A model generated the notes under the pieces. It saw only the letters and a list, made by a program, of their open reading frames with translations. It did not search any database and had not been told where the DNA came from. A DNA stretch of 64,000 nt from Thinopyrum elongatum. Lineage: Eukaryota; Streptophyta; Magnoliopsida; Poales; Poaceae. Positions 43,279-55,659 of the stretch are shown here, piece by piece. Where the stretch lies: the NCBI GenBank assembly GCA_011799875.1, contig CM022299.1, forward strand, positions 351,274,526-351,338,525, written 5' to 3'. Positions within the stretch are counted from its first letter, which is position 1. The number at the start of each line of letters is the position of its first letter. The translations under genes and the position numbers were made by a program.

Positions 43279-43655
43279 TATTTTCAAGAGAGAAGCCTCT
43301 AGTGAAAACTATTGCCCCCGGGTCTACTTCTATCATATATTAAAATCCTAAAAATGCCTTGCTGCAATTTTACTTTATTTATTTTATTTTGTATTTTGTC
43401 TGATCTATCTATCTATCACCATTCAATTTAATCTTGCAAATAACCTCAAGGGATTGACAACCCCTTGTTCACATTGGGTGCGAGGATTTGTTATTTTGTG
43501 TGCAGGTGCTGCTAACGAGTTGTTGCGTGATTCTCCTACTAGATTGATAACCTTGGTTTCTTAACTGGGGGAAATACGTATCTCTACTGTACTGCATCAT
43601 CCTATCCTCTTCAGAGAAATCCCAACACAGCTCACAAGTAGCATTACCCCATGTA
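43279..43655 (+). mobile_element. LTR tail (same family as 55660-57170), truncated by CACTA
   Basis: From 43282 the sequence matches 56858-57170 (GAGAGAAGCCTC.AGTGAAAACTAT, ATATTAAAATCC, CCTTGCTGCAATTT, GGATTGACAA.CCC, GATTGATAACCTTGGTT) to GCATCA at 43599. The rest of the LTR lies left of, or was lost with, the CACTA element. The following AAATCCCAACACAGCTCACAAGTAGCA is likely still LTR or leader. Confidence 0.7.
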
Positions 43656-43659
43656 AAAC

Positions 43660-44320
43660 CAGGTATCCTCACTACCAGAAGATAGCTTATACGATCTTTA
43701 TGGCATCTCGGAAACTACGACATTGCTTTCAAGAATGCTCAATCGCGGTGGCATCCAAAGTACCCCTCAAAGATATAATCAATAATAGGGATGCTACGAG
43801 ATGAGTTGCCAAGTGGGCAATTGAACTCCTCCCTTTCAGAATCAAATACCGACCACGCCGAGCTATTAAATCCCAGGTGTTGGCGGATTTTGTGGCAAAC
43901 TGGATGGAAGTCGAGCTCCCTAGAGAGCATAGTACATAATCACATTACACAATGTACTTTGACGGCTCCAAAATGCTTGCTGGATTAGGGGTTCGAGTAG
44001 TTATCACCCTGCCAAGTGGCGACAACATTCGATGCGTGCTACAAATCATGTACATCGATTCTAACAACACAGCAGAATATGAAGCTTTGCTGCATGGACT
44101 TCGGATAATAGTCTCAATGGGAGTCTAGCTTCTCGAGGTCCAAGGAGATTCCAACCAGGCCATTTCCCAAGTTAACAGTGAATTCGACGCCAAGGATCCG
44201 AAGATGACAACATACCGAAATGTTGCCCTAACAATCTTGGCCAGGTTTGAGGGATTAGAGTTCCACCATATCCCAAGGCACACCAATCAAGCTGTAGATG
44301 TTCTTGCCAGAATGGGCACT
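43660..44320 (+). pseudogene. Gypsy pol fragment: RT end and RNase H, left part
   Basis: Reads in pieces as the RT connection (SRKLRHCF..) and RNase H. RNase H residues visible are D in YFDGSKM (about 43951), E in NNTAEYEALLHGL and D in EVQGDSNQA. It has several stops, for example TAG at 44126. It is cut at 44320 by the Athila-like insertion and continues at 53923. Confidence 0.75.
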
Positions 44321-45727
44321 TGATAACCCACAAGTATAGGGGATCACAATAGTTTTTGAGGGTAGAGTATTCAACCCAAATTTATTGATTCGACACAAGG
44401 GGAGCCAAAGAATATTCACGAGTATTAGCAGTTGAGTTGTCAATTCAACCACACCTCAAAGACTTAATATCCATAGCAAAGTATTTAGTAGCAAAGTAGT
44501 ATGGAAGTAACGGTAACGGTGCAAAAGTAACAGTAGCAATTTTGTAGTGATTGTAACAGTAGTACCAACGAAAGTAACTTAGCAAAGATCAATATGTGAA
44601 AAGATCATAGGCATTGGATCAGCAATGATAATTGTGTTGCATAATATTCATCATGTAGCAGTCATAACCTAGAATGACACAGAACTAGCTCCAATTCATC
44701 AATATAATGTAGGCATGTATTCCATATATAGTCATACGTGCTTATGGAAAAGAACTTGCATGACATCTTTTGTCCTACCCTCCCGTGGCAGTGGGGTCCT
44801 AATGGAAACTAAGGGATATTAAGGCCTCCTTTTAATAGAGAACCGGACCAAAGCATTAGCACTTAGTGAATACATGAACTCCTCAAACTACGGTTCACTG
44901 GAAAGAATCCCAATTGTTGTCACCTTGGGGTATGCGAATCATAACTCGTAATAGGTGTCTACAACTTGCAAGACAGGATCAGGAACTCACATATATTCAT
45001 GAAAACATAATAGGTTAAGATCTCAAATCATCGCACTCGGGCCCTAGTGACAAGCATTAAGCATAGCAAAGTCATAGCAACATCAATCTCAGAACATAGT
45101 GGATACTAGGGATCAAACCCTAACAAAAATAACTCGATTACATGATAAATCTCGTCCGACCCATCATCGTCCAGCAAGCCTATGATGGACTTACTCAGTC
45201 ACGGCAGTGAGCATCATGAAATTGGTGATGGAGGAAGGTTGATGATGATGATGATGGTGACGAATCCCCCTCTCCGGAGCCCCGAACGGACTCCAGATTA
45301 GCCCTCCCGATGAAGAACAGGAGGCGGCGGCGGCTCCGTATAGTAAAACACGATGAATCCTTCTCTTTGATTTTTTTTCTCCGCGAATAGGTATATATAG
45401 CATTGGAATTAGGGCCGGAGGAGGTCCAGGGAGCCCACAAGCCTGCAGGACGTGCCCTAGGGGGGTGGGCGCGCCCCCAGGGCTTGTGGCCTCTGGGTGG
45501 CCCCCCTCTGGTAACTTCTTGTGCCAGTATTTTTTTATATATTCCTCAAAAATTCTCCGTAAATTTTCAGGTCAATCCAAGAACTTTGATTTCTACACAA
45601 AAATAACACCATGGCAATTCTGCTAAAAACAGCGTCAGTCCGGGTTAGTTCCATTCAAATCATGCAAATTAGAGTCCAAAACAAGGGCAAAAGTGTTTGG
45701 AAAAATAGATACAATGGAGACGTATCA
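44321..45727 (-). repeat. 3' LTR of Athila-like element
   Basis: On the minus strand it begins TGATACGTCTCC and ends GGGTTATCA. TATA CTATATATAC at 45391-45400. Confidence 0.93.
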
Positions 45728-47836
45728 ACTCCCCCAAGCTTAACCCATTCCTTGTCCTCAAGCAATTCAGTTGACAAACTGAAAGTGACAAAGAAAAACT
45801 TTTACAAACTATGTTTGATCTTGTTGTTGCAAATATGTCTAGCCAATATTCAGGTTTTCAGCAAAGATTATGAACTAACCATATTTACAATAACATTTAG
45901 ATCTCACATTTACTCATATCAATGGCATAATCAACTAGCGAGCAATAATAATAAATCTCGGATGACAACACTTTTAGAAAACAATCATGATATAATATGA
46001 CAAAATGGTATCTCGCTAGCCCTTTCTGAGACCGAAAAACATAAATGCAGAGCACCCCTGAAGATCAAGGACCGACTAAACATTATAGTTCATGGCAATA
46101 GAGATCCAGTCACACTCATACTCAACATCAATTAAAAACAAAGCATATAAATGACAGTGGTGCTCTCCAGCTGGTGCTTTTTATAAGAAGATGATGACTC
46201 AATAATAAAAGTAAATAGATAAGCCCTTCACAGAGGGAAGCAGGGATTTGCAGAGGTGCTAGAGCTCGAGGCTTTTAAAACAGAGATGAATATAATTTTG
46301 AGCGGTATGCTTTCATTGTCAACATAACAACCAAGATATCTCACTATCTTCCATGCTAGACACATTATAGGCGGTTCCCAAACAGAATGGAAAAATTTTA
46401 CTCCCCCTCCACCAACAATCACACTCCATGGCTAGCCAAATCCACGGGTACCGTCCATACCAACAACAGTCCTAGGGGAGTTTTGTTTAATTATTATATT
46501 TTGATTTGATTTTGAACATGGAACTAGGCATCCCGATTACCAGCCACTTTCTCGTGAATGACAAGTGAATAAACACTCATCGTGAGAATAACCCACCTAG
46601 CATGGAAGATACTGACAGCCCCCAGTCGCTACATGAGTGATTCAGGCATACAAAACAGATTATTATTTGAAGGTTTAGAGTTTGGCACATGCAAATTTAT
46701 TTGGAACTGCAGGTAAATACCGCATATAGGTAGGTATGGTGGACTCATATGGAACAACTTTGGGTTTAAGGAAGTGGATGCACCAGTAGTAATCCCGCTT
46801 AGTACGAGTGAAGGCTAGCAAAAAGGTTGAGGAGCGACCAACTAGAGAGCAACAACGGTCATAAACATGCATTGAGGTTAATCAACATTGAATGCAAGCA
46901 TGAGTAGGATATAAATCACCATGAACATAAATATCATGGAGGCTATGTTGATTTTGATTCAACTACATGCGTGAACATGTGCAAAGTCAAGCCACTTGAA
47001 TCATTCAGAAGAGGATACCATCCTATCATACTACATCATAACCATTTTAAATGCATGTTGGCACACAAGACAAACCATTATCCACTCCTAGCTAATTAAG
47101 CATGTCATGAGTAACTATAATCTCTAATTGTCATTGCAACCATGTTTCATTCATAATAGGCTGAATCAGGAATGATGAGATAATCATATTTACAAAAACA
47201 AAATAGGTCGAGTTCATACCAGCTTTTCCGCATCTCAATCATTTCATCATATATCGTCATTATTGCCTTTCACTTGCACGACCGAATGATGTGAATAATA
47301 ATAAGAGTGCACGTGCATTGGACTAAGCTGGAATCTGCAAACATTTATTCAAAGGAGAAGACAAGGTAATATGGGCTCTTTGTTAGATCAAAAATAATGC
47401 ATATGAGAGCCATTCAATATTTTCATCGTGGTCTTCTCCTTACAACCCAAAGAGAAAGAAAAAGAATTTCAAAGAAACACACTGAAATATTTTTGGAGTT
47501 TTTGTTTTTCTGAAGCAAGTAAAATGAAAACGAGAAAAACTATTTACATGGGAAAGCTCCCAACAAGCAAAAGAAGAACGAGAAATCTTTTTGGGTTTTC
47601 TTTTAATACTACAGCTAATTAAACTAGAAAGAAAAAACTAAAAAGAAGCGAGAAATATTTTTGGATTTTATCAAAGTTTTTCAAACACACAAGAAGAAAG
47701 CAAGAAAAATAAACTAACATGGATAATACAATGAAAAAGGATGAACACGGACAACTGGAATGACTGTGTGAACATGAATGTAATGTTGGTGAGAAATACG
47801 TACTCCCCCAAGCTTAGGCTTTTGGCCTAAGTTGGT
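45728..47836 (-). other. Athila-like element 3' untranslated region
   Basis: About 2.1 kb, no gene; A-rich with scattered short ORFs. The polypurine tract is at its LTR-side end. Confidence 0.6.
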
Positions 47837-48863
47837 CTAGGGCCATGGCTGGAAATAACCCTCTCCTCGATACGGCGGAGGGTCCTGAGGGTTCCACTGG
47901 TTGGCGTGCTCCTGTGGCTCCAACTGATAAACAGGCTCCTGATACGGATCAGGAACTGGTGTTAGCTCAGGTGCTGGAGGTTGTGTCAGCCTCCAGTATG
48001 TGTAAATGTCCTTGGGCATAATGGTGTACTTGCCTGAACAAATATCAAACAAAGAAGATGCAGGCAAGGTAATAATCTCACAAGTACCCTGACTAAATAC
48101 TAGGTTGTAGAGGAGTCGCTTGTCATCGACTTTGGCAATAAATCATGTGCTATCATACTAGCATAGTTTAAATATTTAGTGGGTAACAACATCTCCTCTT
48201 TCTCATCATGCCTAATGGGTATCTCAAAATGTTTAGCAAGGCGGGAGGCATAGACACCTCCAAAAATAGTACCCTTCGAATGGTTTGTGTTTAACCGCCG
48301 AGCAACAATAGCGCCCAAACTAAAAGTTCTATCAGCATATAAAGCATGGCGCAAAAAAGCAAGGTCAGGTGAGCTGAGAGTTCCACTCTCCCCACGACCA
48401 GTCAGACATCTCCCAGCAAATAATGAATAATAGCGTAAAACAGGAAATGTAAACAAGCCACTCTCGCTTCTGACACTCCTCTCTCTTCCAACACAATAGT
48501 GTCAGTAATGAAATCTGCCATGTCTCTAGGACGTGGATCACTGATGCTGCCCTCGTAAGGTATTTTGCAAACATCGCAAAAATCATATAATGTCATCTCC
48601 TTAGGCTCATCATACAAATGGAATTCTACCGTGGGTGGTGAATTCCTAGGATAGAAATGAAAGTTCTGCACAAAGGTATTAGTGAGTAGGAGGTATTGAT
48701 CACACTTATCTTGGAGGAAAGAAGTGAGGCCTGCATTCTCTGCCAAATAATAAAAATCATCATAAATTCCTGCCTCCCTCAAGAATGTCACTTGGCCATT
48801 CACACGGCCGAACCTCCGTAGCTTGAGGAAGGTGTTACTTGGGCTTCTTCTCCTGATTTTCAT
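47837..48863 (-). pseudogene. Athila-type third ORF (ATHILA ORF-1-like), frameshifted
   Basis: Three frames cover one protein: 48863-48402 (LRRFGRVNGQ.., FHFYPRNSPPTVEFHLYDEPK, YEGSISDPRPRDM), 48456-48100 (HALYADRTFSLGAIVARRLN, FGGVYASRLAKHFEIPIR, EEMLLPTKYLNY) and 48067-47837 (SSLFDICSGKYTI.., then a Pro-rich tail). At least two frameshifts, near 48440 and 48160. It sits 3' of protease where Athila elements carry an extra, envelope-position ORF. Function unknown; no signal peptide or membrane span seen. Confidence 0.7.
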
Positions 48864-49702
48864 TTCCTTCCGAATTCTGGCTCGAAGAACCCCTTAACCA
48901 CCTCCTCATGGTTTCTTTGTCCTCTGAAAATTTCTGAAAAAAATTTAGTGACTCAAAATAAAAGTGAACCAAACTCAACAAAACTAATAGCAACTACTCC
49001 CACAAGTGTCTAGAGGCTATATCATGCAACAAAACTACTTTGGACCATATAAATTTGACATGCAAGCTTAAGAACAAGGTCACCACAGCAGCAAAAATTT
49101 GCAATAAATAAAGCACTATAACAAAAACTAATTGGGCCAACGGAGGAGTCACATACCGATGAACAATCCCCCGAAACAGTTGCAGAAACGGAGTTCCGAG
49201 CAAGGAGATAAAAATGGCAACAAAATGAGCAAGAACACGAGTTTGAGCAATGGTGTGATTTTTTCTGGAGGAAGACGAAGTGAATGGGTGGCTGGAATAA
49301 GTGAGGGGACCCACGTGGGACCCACAAGCCCTCTAGGTGCGCCCTAGGGGGTGGGCGCGCCCTGTGGGCTTGTGGTCCACTGGTGCACCCCCCCGAGGTG
49401 TGTCCAGTGCCAAAAATTCTTAAATATTATGGAAAAAAATCATACTAAATTTTCAGGGCATTTGAAGAACTTTTATTTTCTGGTCATTTTTTATTGCACG
49501 GATAATTCAGAAAACAGAAAAATAATAATATTTTTACTATATTTATTCTAAATAACAGAAAGTAAAAAGTGGGTACAGAGAGTTGTGTTTACTAAATTCA
49601 TCCATCTCATGCCCGTCAAAAGGAATCCATTAACAAGGTTGATCAAGTCTTATTAACAAACTTCTTTTGAATGACATGAAACCAGAGAATCTTCGTATAA
49701 CA
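48864..49702 (-). promoter_or_regulatory. Leader of the third ORF containing an LTR-like segment
   Basis: 49310-49520 resembles the LTR at 45420-45600 in the same orientation: CCCACAAGCC..CTAGGGGGGTGGGCGCGCC, GGGCTTGTGG, AGTGCCA.., TTCTTAAATAT, TAAATTTTCAGG.CA, AAGAACTTT. It could be an internal promoter/leader for the third ORF, or the scar of recombination that removed RT and integrase. No TATA box found here. Confidence 0.5.
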
Positions 49703-51405
49703 CTAGGTTACCTCAACGGGGATATGCATGTCCCCAACAATAAGAATATCATATTTCTTTATGACAGTAGGAATAGGGAATTCAAAACCTCCAATAGTAA
49801 TTGTTGAAGTTTTTCTAATAGAATTGATGCTATTCACTTGAGGTTGTTTCTTCGGAAAGTGTACCGTATGCTTATTACCATTAACATGAAAAGTGATATT
49901 GCCTTTATTGCAATCAATAACAGCCCCTGCAGTATTCAAAAAGAGTATACCAAGGATGTCGACATACTGTCGTCCTCGGGTATATCAAGAATAACAAAGT
50001 CCATTAAAATAATAACATTTGCAACTACGACAGGTACATCCTCACAAATACCGATGGGTATAGTAGTTGTTTTATCATCCATTTTCAAAGAGATTTTAGT
50101 AGGTGTCAACTTATTCAAATCAAGTCTACGATATAAACAGAGAGGCATAACACTAACACCGGCTCCTAAATCACATAAGGCAGTTTTAACATAGTTTCTT
50201 TTAATGGAGCATGGTATAGTTGGTATTCCTGGATCTCCTAGTTTCTTTGGTATTCCACCTTTAAATGTATAATTAGCAAGCATAGTGGAAATTTTAGCTT
50301 CTGGTATCTTTCTTTTATTATTAACAATATCTTTCATATACTTAGCATAAGGAGACATTTTCAGGATATCAGTCAAAGGCATACGCAAAAAGACAGGTCT
50401 AAGCATTTCAACAAAGCGCTCAAAGTCCTCATCATCTTTATTCTTTGAAGCTTTAGGAGGAAAGGGCATGGGTTTTTGAACCCATGGTTCTCTTTCTTTA
50501 CCATGTTTCCTAGCAATGAAGTCTATTTTATCATATATTTTATTCTTAGGTTGTGGGTTATCAAGATCAACAGCAGGTTCTACCTCCACATCATTGTCAT
50601 TACTAGGTTGAACATCAACATGAGCATCATCATTATCATTACTATTAGGTTCATGTTCATCACCTGATTGTGTTTCAGCATCAGAAATAGAAATATCATT
50701 TGGATTCTCAGGCGTGTCTATAACAGGTTCACTAGAAGCATGCAAAGTCCTATCATCATTCTTTTTCTTTTTAGAAGGACTAGGTGCATCAGTATTAATT
50801 CTCTGAGAGTCTTGTTCAACTCTCTTAGGATGGCCCTCAGGATACAAAGGTTCCTGAGTCATTTTACCACCTCTAGTCATAACTCTAATAGCATGATCAT
50901 TCGTCTTATTATTCATTTCATTTAGCAAATCATTTTGTGCTTTGAGAACTTGTTCTACTTGAGTATTTACCATGGAAGCATGTTTACTAACAAACTTGAG
51001 ATCAGTAACAGTTCTACACATATAGTCACTCAAGTGCTCAAGCATATAAGCATTATGTTTCAATTGTCTACTAACATATGCATTGAAGTTTTCTTGTTTA
51101 ACAATAAAGTTATCAAATCCATCCAAGCATTGACTAGCAGATTTATTATAAGGAATATCACCTTCATCAAATCTATAGAGAGACTTTACCTCTACTACCT
51201 GTGTTGGAGTATTAAGACCATGTATTTCTTCAATAGGTGGTAAATTCTTAACATCTTCAGCTTTAATACCTTTTTCTTTCATATATTTCTTTGCCTCTTG
51301 CATATCTTCAGGACTGCGAAATAGAATACATCTCTTCTTCGGAGTTGGTTTAAGTGGTGGTTCAGGAAGAGTCCAATCATTATCATTGCTCAATATATTA
51401 TTCAA
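49703..51405 (-). pseudogene. Athila-like gag C-part and protease, frameshifted
   Basis: An ORF of 489 codons (51405-49936) with an acidic, Asn/Asp-rich middle and then the protease: ALCDLGAGVSVMPL (retropepsin DLGA form, about 50190). A shift near 49950 moves the end of the protease (LFLNTAGAVIDCNKG..) into the 49939-49703 frame. The stop GDMHIPVEVT* follows, and no RT motif comes after. Confidence 0.8.
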
Positions 51406-51485
51406 TAGTACTTCAGCTTGTTCAATAGTTCGGTCCCTAAAAACACAACCAACACAACTATCTCGGTGGTCCCTAGAAGCATCGG

Positions 51486-52466
51486 TTAGTAGATATCAAG
51501 TATTTCATTTTTCTTGAGAGGATGATTAGGCAAAGCATTTAGTAATTGGAGATGCCTCCCCCAAGCTTGTGGGAGACTCTCTTCTTCAATTTGCACAAAG
51601 TTAAATATTTCCTTTAGAGAAGCTTGTTTCTTGTGAGCAGGAAAATATTTTTCAGAGAAGTAATATATCATATCCCGGGGACTACGCACACAACCAGGAG
51701 CAAGAGAATTAAACCATATCTTAGCACCACCCTTTAATGAGAAAGGAAACAACTTAAGAATATAGTAGCAGCGGATTTTTTCCTCATGAGCAAATAGGGT
51801 GGCTATATCATTTAATTTAGTAAGATGTGCCACAATAGTTTCAGTTTCATAACCATGGAAAGGATCAGATTCAACCAAAGTAATTAACTCAAGATCGATG
51901 GAGAATTCATAATCCTTATCAGTAACAAAGATAGGTGAAGTAGCAAACTTAGGATCATATTGCATTCTAGCATTCAAAGATTTTTCTTTCAACTTGACTA
52001 GTAGTTTCTTAAGATCCTCTCTATCCTTACAAGCAAGAAATTCCCTAGCTACCTCTCCATCCATAACATAACCCTCTGATATAACAGGCAATTCATATCT
52101 AGGAGTGCTAGGTCTAATGGGTGTTTCAAAGTTTTCAGTTTCAATAATTTCATCAGTTTCAGAAATATCATCAATTTCAGCATTCTCAATATCTTTAGCT
52201 TTAGCAAGTTGTTCATCAAGAAATTCACCCAATGGCACAGTATTATCAAGCAAAGTAGTAGTATCATCATAAGCATCATGCATAGCAGAAGTAGCATCAT
52301 CAATTACATGCGACATATAAGGATTAATAGCAGGTGTAGGTGTCGCAAGCTTACTCAAAACAGAAGGTGAATCAAGTGCAGAGTGTGATGGCAGTTCCTT
52401 ACCTCCCCTCGTAGTAGAGGAAAAAATCTTGGTTTTGGTATCTTTCAGATTCTTCATAGTGGTCAA
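51486..52466 (-). CDS. Athila-like gag N-part
   Basis: About 320 codons; an ATG at 52457 gives MKNLKDTKT.., but the authentic start may be in another frame. Retrotransposon gag motif ILKLFPFSLKGGAKIWFNSL, then FSEKYFPAHK and QAWGRHLQLL. Ends just before a frameshift (about 51490), after which SCVGCVFRDRTIEQAE continues toward the next ORF. Confidence 0.8.
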   Translation of the reverse strand: MTTMKNLKDTKTKIFSSTTRGGKELPSHSALDSPSVLSKLATPTPAINPYMSHVIDDATSAMHDAYDDTTTLLDNTVPLGEFLDEQLAKAKDIENAEIDDISETDEIIETENFETPIRPSTPRYELPVISEGYVMDGEVAREFLACKDREDLKKLLVKLKEKSLNARMQYDPKFATSPIFVTDKDYEFSIDLELITLVESDPFHGYETETIVAHLTKLNDIATLFAHEEKIRCYYILKLFPFSLKGGAKIWFNSLAPGCVRSPRDMIYYFSEKYFPAHKKQASLKEIFNFVQIEEESLPQAWGRHLQLLNALPNHPLKKNEILDIY

Positions 52467-52506
52467 CAGATATAAATCCCAGGTGACTCAGCAAATATAG
52501 CTATGC

Positions 52507-52524
52507 TCCCCGGCAACGGCGCCA
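52507..52524 (-). other. Primer binding site of Athila-like element
   Basis: Minus strand TGGCGCCGTTGCCGGGGA, the well-known Athila/Tat-type primer site, 12 bases from the LTR. Confidence 0.9.
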
Positions 52525-52536
52525 AAAAAAAGGTCT

Positions 52537-53917
52537 TGATAACCCACAAGTATAGGGGATCGCAATAGTTTTTGAGGGTAGAGTATTCAACCCAAATTTA
52601 TTGATTCGACACAAGGGGAGCCAAAGAATATTCACGAGTATTAGCAGTTGAGTTGTCAATTCAACCACACCTGAAAGACTTAATATCTGCAGCAAAGTAT
52701 TTAGTAGCAAAGTAGTATGGAAGTAACGGTAACGGTGCAAAAGTAACAGTAGCAATTTTGTAGTGATTGTAACAGTAGTAGCAACGAAAGTAACTTAGCA
52801 AAGATCAATATGTGAAAAGCTTGTATGCATTGGATCGGCAATGATAATTGTGTTGGATAATATTCGTCATGTAGCAGTCATAACCTAGGGTGACACAGAA
52901 CTAGCTCCAATTCATCAATATAATGTAGGCATGTATTCCGTATATAGTCATACGTGCTTACGGAAAAGAACTTGCATGACATCTTTTGTCCTACCCTCCC
53001 GTGGTAGCGGGGTCCTAATGGAAACTAAGGGATATTAATGCCTCCTTTTAATAGAGAACCGAACCAAAGCATTAGCACTTAGTGAATACATGAACTCCTC
53101 AAACTATGATAATCACCGGAAAGAATCCCAGTTATTGTCACCTTGGGGTATGCGGATCATAACTTGTAATAGGTGTCTACAACTTGCAAGATAGGATCAA
53201 GAACTCACATATATTCATGAAAACATAATAGGTTCAGATCTGAAATCATGGCACTCAGGCCCTAGTGACAAGCATTAAGCATAGCACAGGCATAGCAACA
53301 TCAATCTCAGAACATAGTGGATACTAGGGATCAAACCCTAACAAAACTAACTCGATTACATGATAAATCTCATCCAACCCATCACCGTCCAGCAAGCCTA
53401 CAATGGAATTACTCACTCACAGTGGTGAGCATCATGAAATTGGTGATGGAGGAAGGTTGATGATGATGGCGACGAATCCCCCTCTCCGGAGCCCCGAACG
53501 GACTCCAGATCAGCCCTCCCGATGAAGAACAGGAGGCGGCGGCGGCTTCGTATCGTAAAACACGATGAATCCTTGTCTCCGATTTTTTCTCCGCGAATAG
53601 GTATATATAGCGTTGGAATTAGGGTTGAAGGAGGTCCAGGGGGCCCACAAGACTGCAGGGCGCGCCCCCAGGGCTTGTGGCCTCTGGGTGGCCCCCCTCT
53701 GGTAACTTCTTGCATCAGTATTTTTTATATATTCCACAAAAATTCTTCGTAAATTTTTAGGTCAATCTGAGAACTTTGATTTTCGCACAAAAATAACCCC
53801 ATGGCAATTCTGCTGAAAACAACATCAGTCCGGGTTAGTTCCATTCAAATCATGCAAATTAGAGTCCAAAACAAGGGCAAAAGAGTTTGGAAAAGTAGAT
53901 ACGATGGAGACGTATTA
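52537..53917 (-). repeat. 5' LTR of Athila-like element
   Basis: Pairs with 44321-45727; shorter by a 20-odd bp deletion in the GGCGCGCC region. Its outer end reads TAATACG instead of TGATACG. TATA at 53601-53610. Confidence 0.93.
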
Positions 53918-53922
53918 GCACT

Positions 53923-55363
53923 AGATGCGACCCAGTCCCTGAAAATACATTCCTAGAATGGCTATTTAAGCCATTCGTGGTCTGGCAAGACGGGGATACG
54001 GCATCCGAATCAATAGATTCCGGAAAGGCCACCTCTCTAGCCTTTGAACAAGACGTGGGGATAATTGGGAGCTCGGCCGTCGAGGAAACATCCTCGGCTC
54101 ATGAGATAATGGCAGTTATCGCGCCATGGACCGAACCCCTCCTCGCATATCTACTTTGTAGTGAGCTACCCGAGGACCAAACTTAAGCACAATGGGTCAT
54201 CTGAAGATCCAATGCTTATAAGGTCCATGAAGGCGAGCTCTACAAGAAAAGCGTCACGGGCGTCCTCTAATGATGTATACCGAAGGAGGAAGGAATACAG
54301 CTCCTCGCGAAGATCCAATTCTGGCAAGAGCGGCCACCACGCAGCAGCTCTGGCCTTGGTAAGCAAGGCCTTCCGAGCCGGGTTTTATTGACCAACGTGC
54401 AGAGCAGATGTGAAGACATTAGTCTAAAAATGTATTGGATGTCAGGTTCTCGCTAACCAAAGTCACATGTCCCCCACAACTCTTCAGACTATTCAGATCA
54501 CATGGCCTTTTACGGTCTGGGGGCTTGACATGGTCAGCCCACTTCAAGGAGGGTCCAAGAAAAATAAATATCTACTCGTTATGGTAGATAAATATACAAA
54601 GTGGATCGAGGCGAAACCAGTGACCTTGGCCAAAGTGGGGCCGGTAATCAATTTTATCTCCGGGTTCACCGCTACATTGTCCCCCATAGTATACTAATGG
54701 ACAAAATGGTTCCAACTTCACGACCAAGGAAGTGAAGACATGGTGTGCAAAAATGGGCATTAAGCTTGATTATGCCTCGGTTTATCACCCCCATTCCAAC
54801 AGACAGGTTGAACGTGCCAATGAACTAATTTTAAGTGGCATTAAGCCACGGTTGGTTCGTTCTCTAAAGGAGGTGGACTGTCAATGGGTAGAGGAACTTG
54901 ATTCCGTACTATGCGCACTATGCCCAATTGATCCACATGCTACACACCTTTCTTCATGGTCTATGGAGCCGAGGCTGTCCTCCCATGTGATCTCATTCAT
55001 GATGCACCTCAAGTACGCATGTATGAGGAACAGGAGGCCGAGCTCGACAGACAGGACGACTTGGATGCCCTGGAGGAGGCACGTGATGTAGCTCGGCCAC
55101 GTTCTACCTTTTATCAGCAGCAGGCAGGGCATTATCAAAGCAGGGAGGTCCGAGCAAAGGCATTTAATGCAGGAGACCTGGTCATGCGGCACCATTCAGA
55201 GAAGCAGGAGCATAAACTGTCAGCGAAATGTGAGGGACAATTTATAATCGACCAGGTACTCACCGAAGGTGCATATCGCATCCAAGATCCCAAGGACAAC
55301 CAGCTGGACCGACTGGAGCCAAACCCATGGAACGCTGCATGGCTTCGACGTTTTTTTGGTTAA
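53923..55363 (+). pseudogene. Gypsy pol fragment: integrase, right part
   Basis: Continues the fragment at 43660-44320. RNase H linker, then the integrase finger region (GHHAA..CIGCQVLANQSHM), first catalytic Asp in VWGLDMVSP (about 54525), second Asp around 54700 (frame broken by an extra A before NGSNFTTKEV), Glu in RQVERANE (about 54805). The C-terminal part 54956-55363 is open (FMVYGAEAVLPCDL.., ending NPWNAAWLRRFFG). Stops and shifts between. Confidence 0.78.
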
Positions 55364-55659
55364 TAGAAGCACCCTCTCCTTCCTTTTTTATACCTTTAGT
55401 TATAGGTTCTTCTTAGTTCGCATAAAGCAATTATCACCTTTTTGGTATTTACTCTTTGAAGTTGCCAAAACTTTATTTAGGTAGTGTTCGGTAAAGCCAG
55501 GGTACATCAAGTTACTTCAGAAGCATTTAAAGAAATGTACGACATATACTGCCTTGGGGGTTTTATTTCGAAAAGCCAAAAACTTGATGTGCACTCATAT
55601 TTCTTATATGTATCACATTATATTGCTTCCAATATAATTGTTTGCAAAGCAATAATATG
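55364..55659 (+). other. Non-coding 3' flank of Gypsy pol fragment
   Basis: No gene; TA/T-rich. Ends where an LTR starts. Confidence 0.55.

Larger units (their letters stand above)
44321..53917 (-). mobile_element. Athila-like Gypsy (9597 bp), RT and integrase deleted
   Basis: Minus orientation: 5' LTR 52537-53917, 3' LTR 44321-45727. The target duplication GCACT is perfect (44316-44320 and 53918-53922). The primer site TGGCGCCGTTGCCGGGGA (minus strand, 52507-52524) and polypurine tract AAGCTTGGGGGAGT (45728-45741) are intact. Order on the minus strand is gag, gag C-part/protease, LTR-like leader, Athila-type ORF. There is no RT, RNase H or integrase between protease and the third ORF, so this copy depends on another. 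Confidence 0.93.

Noticed and set aside
54956..55363. Intact gene from the open end of the Gypsy integrase fragment
   Set aside because: It is only the C-terminal end of a broken pol; stops and frameshifts upstream.
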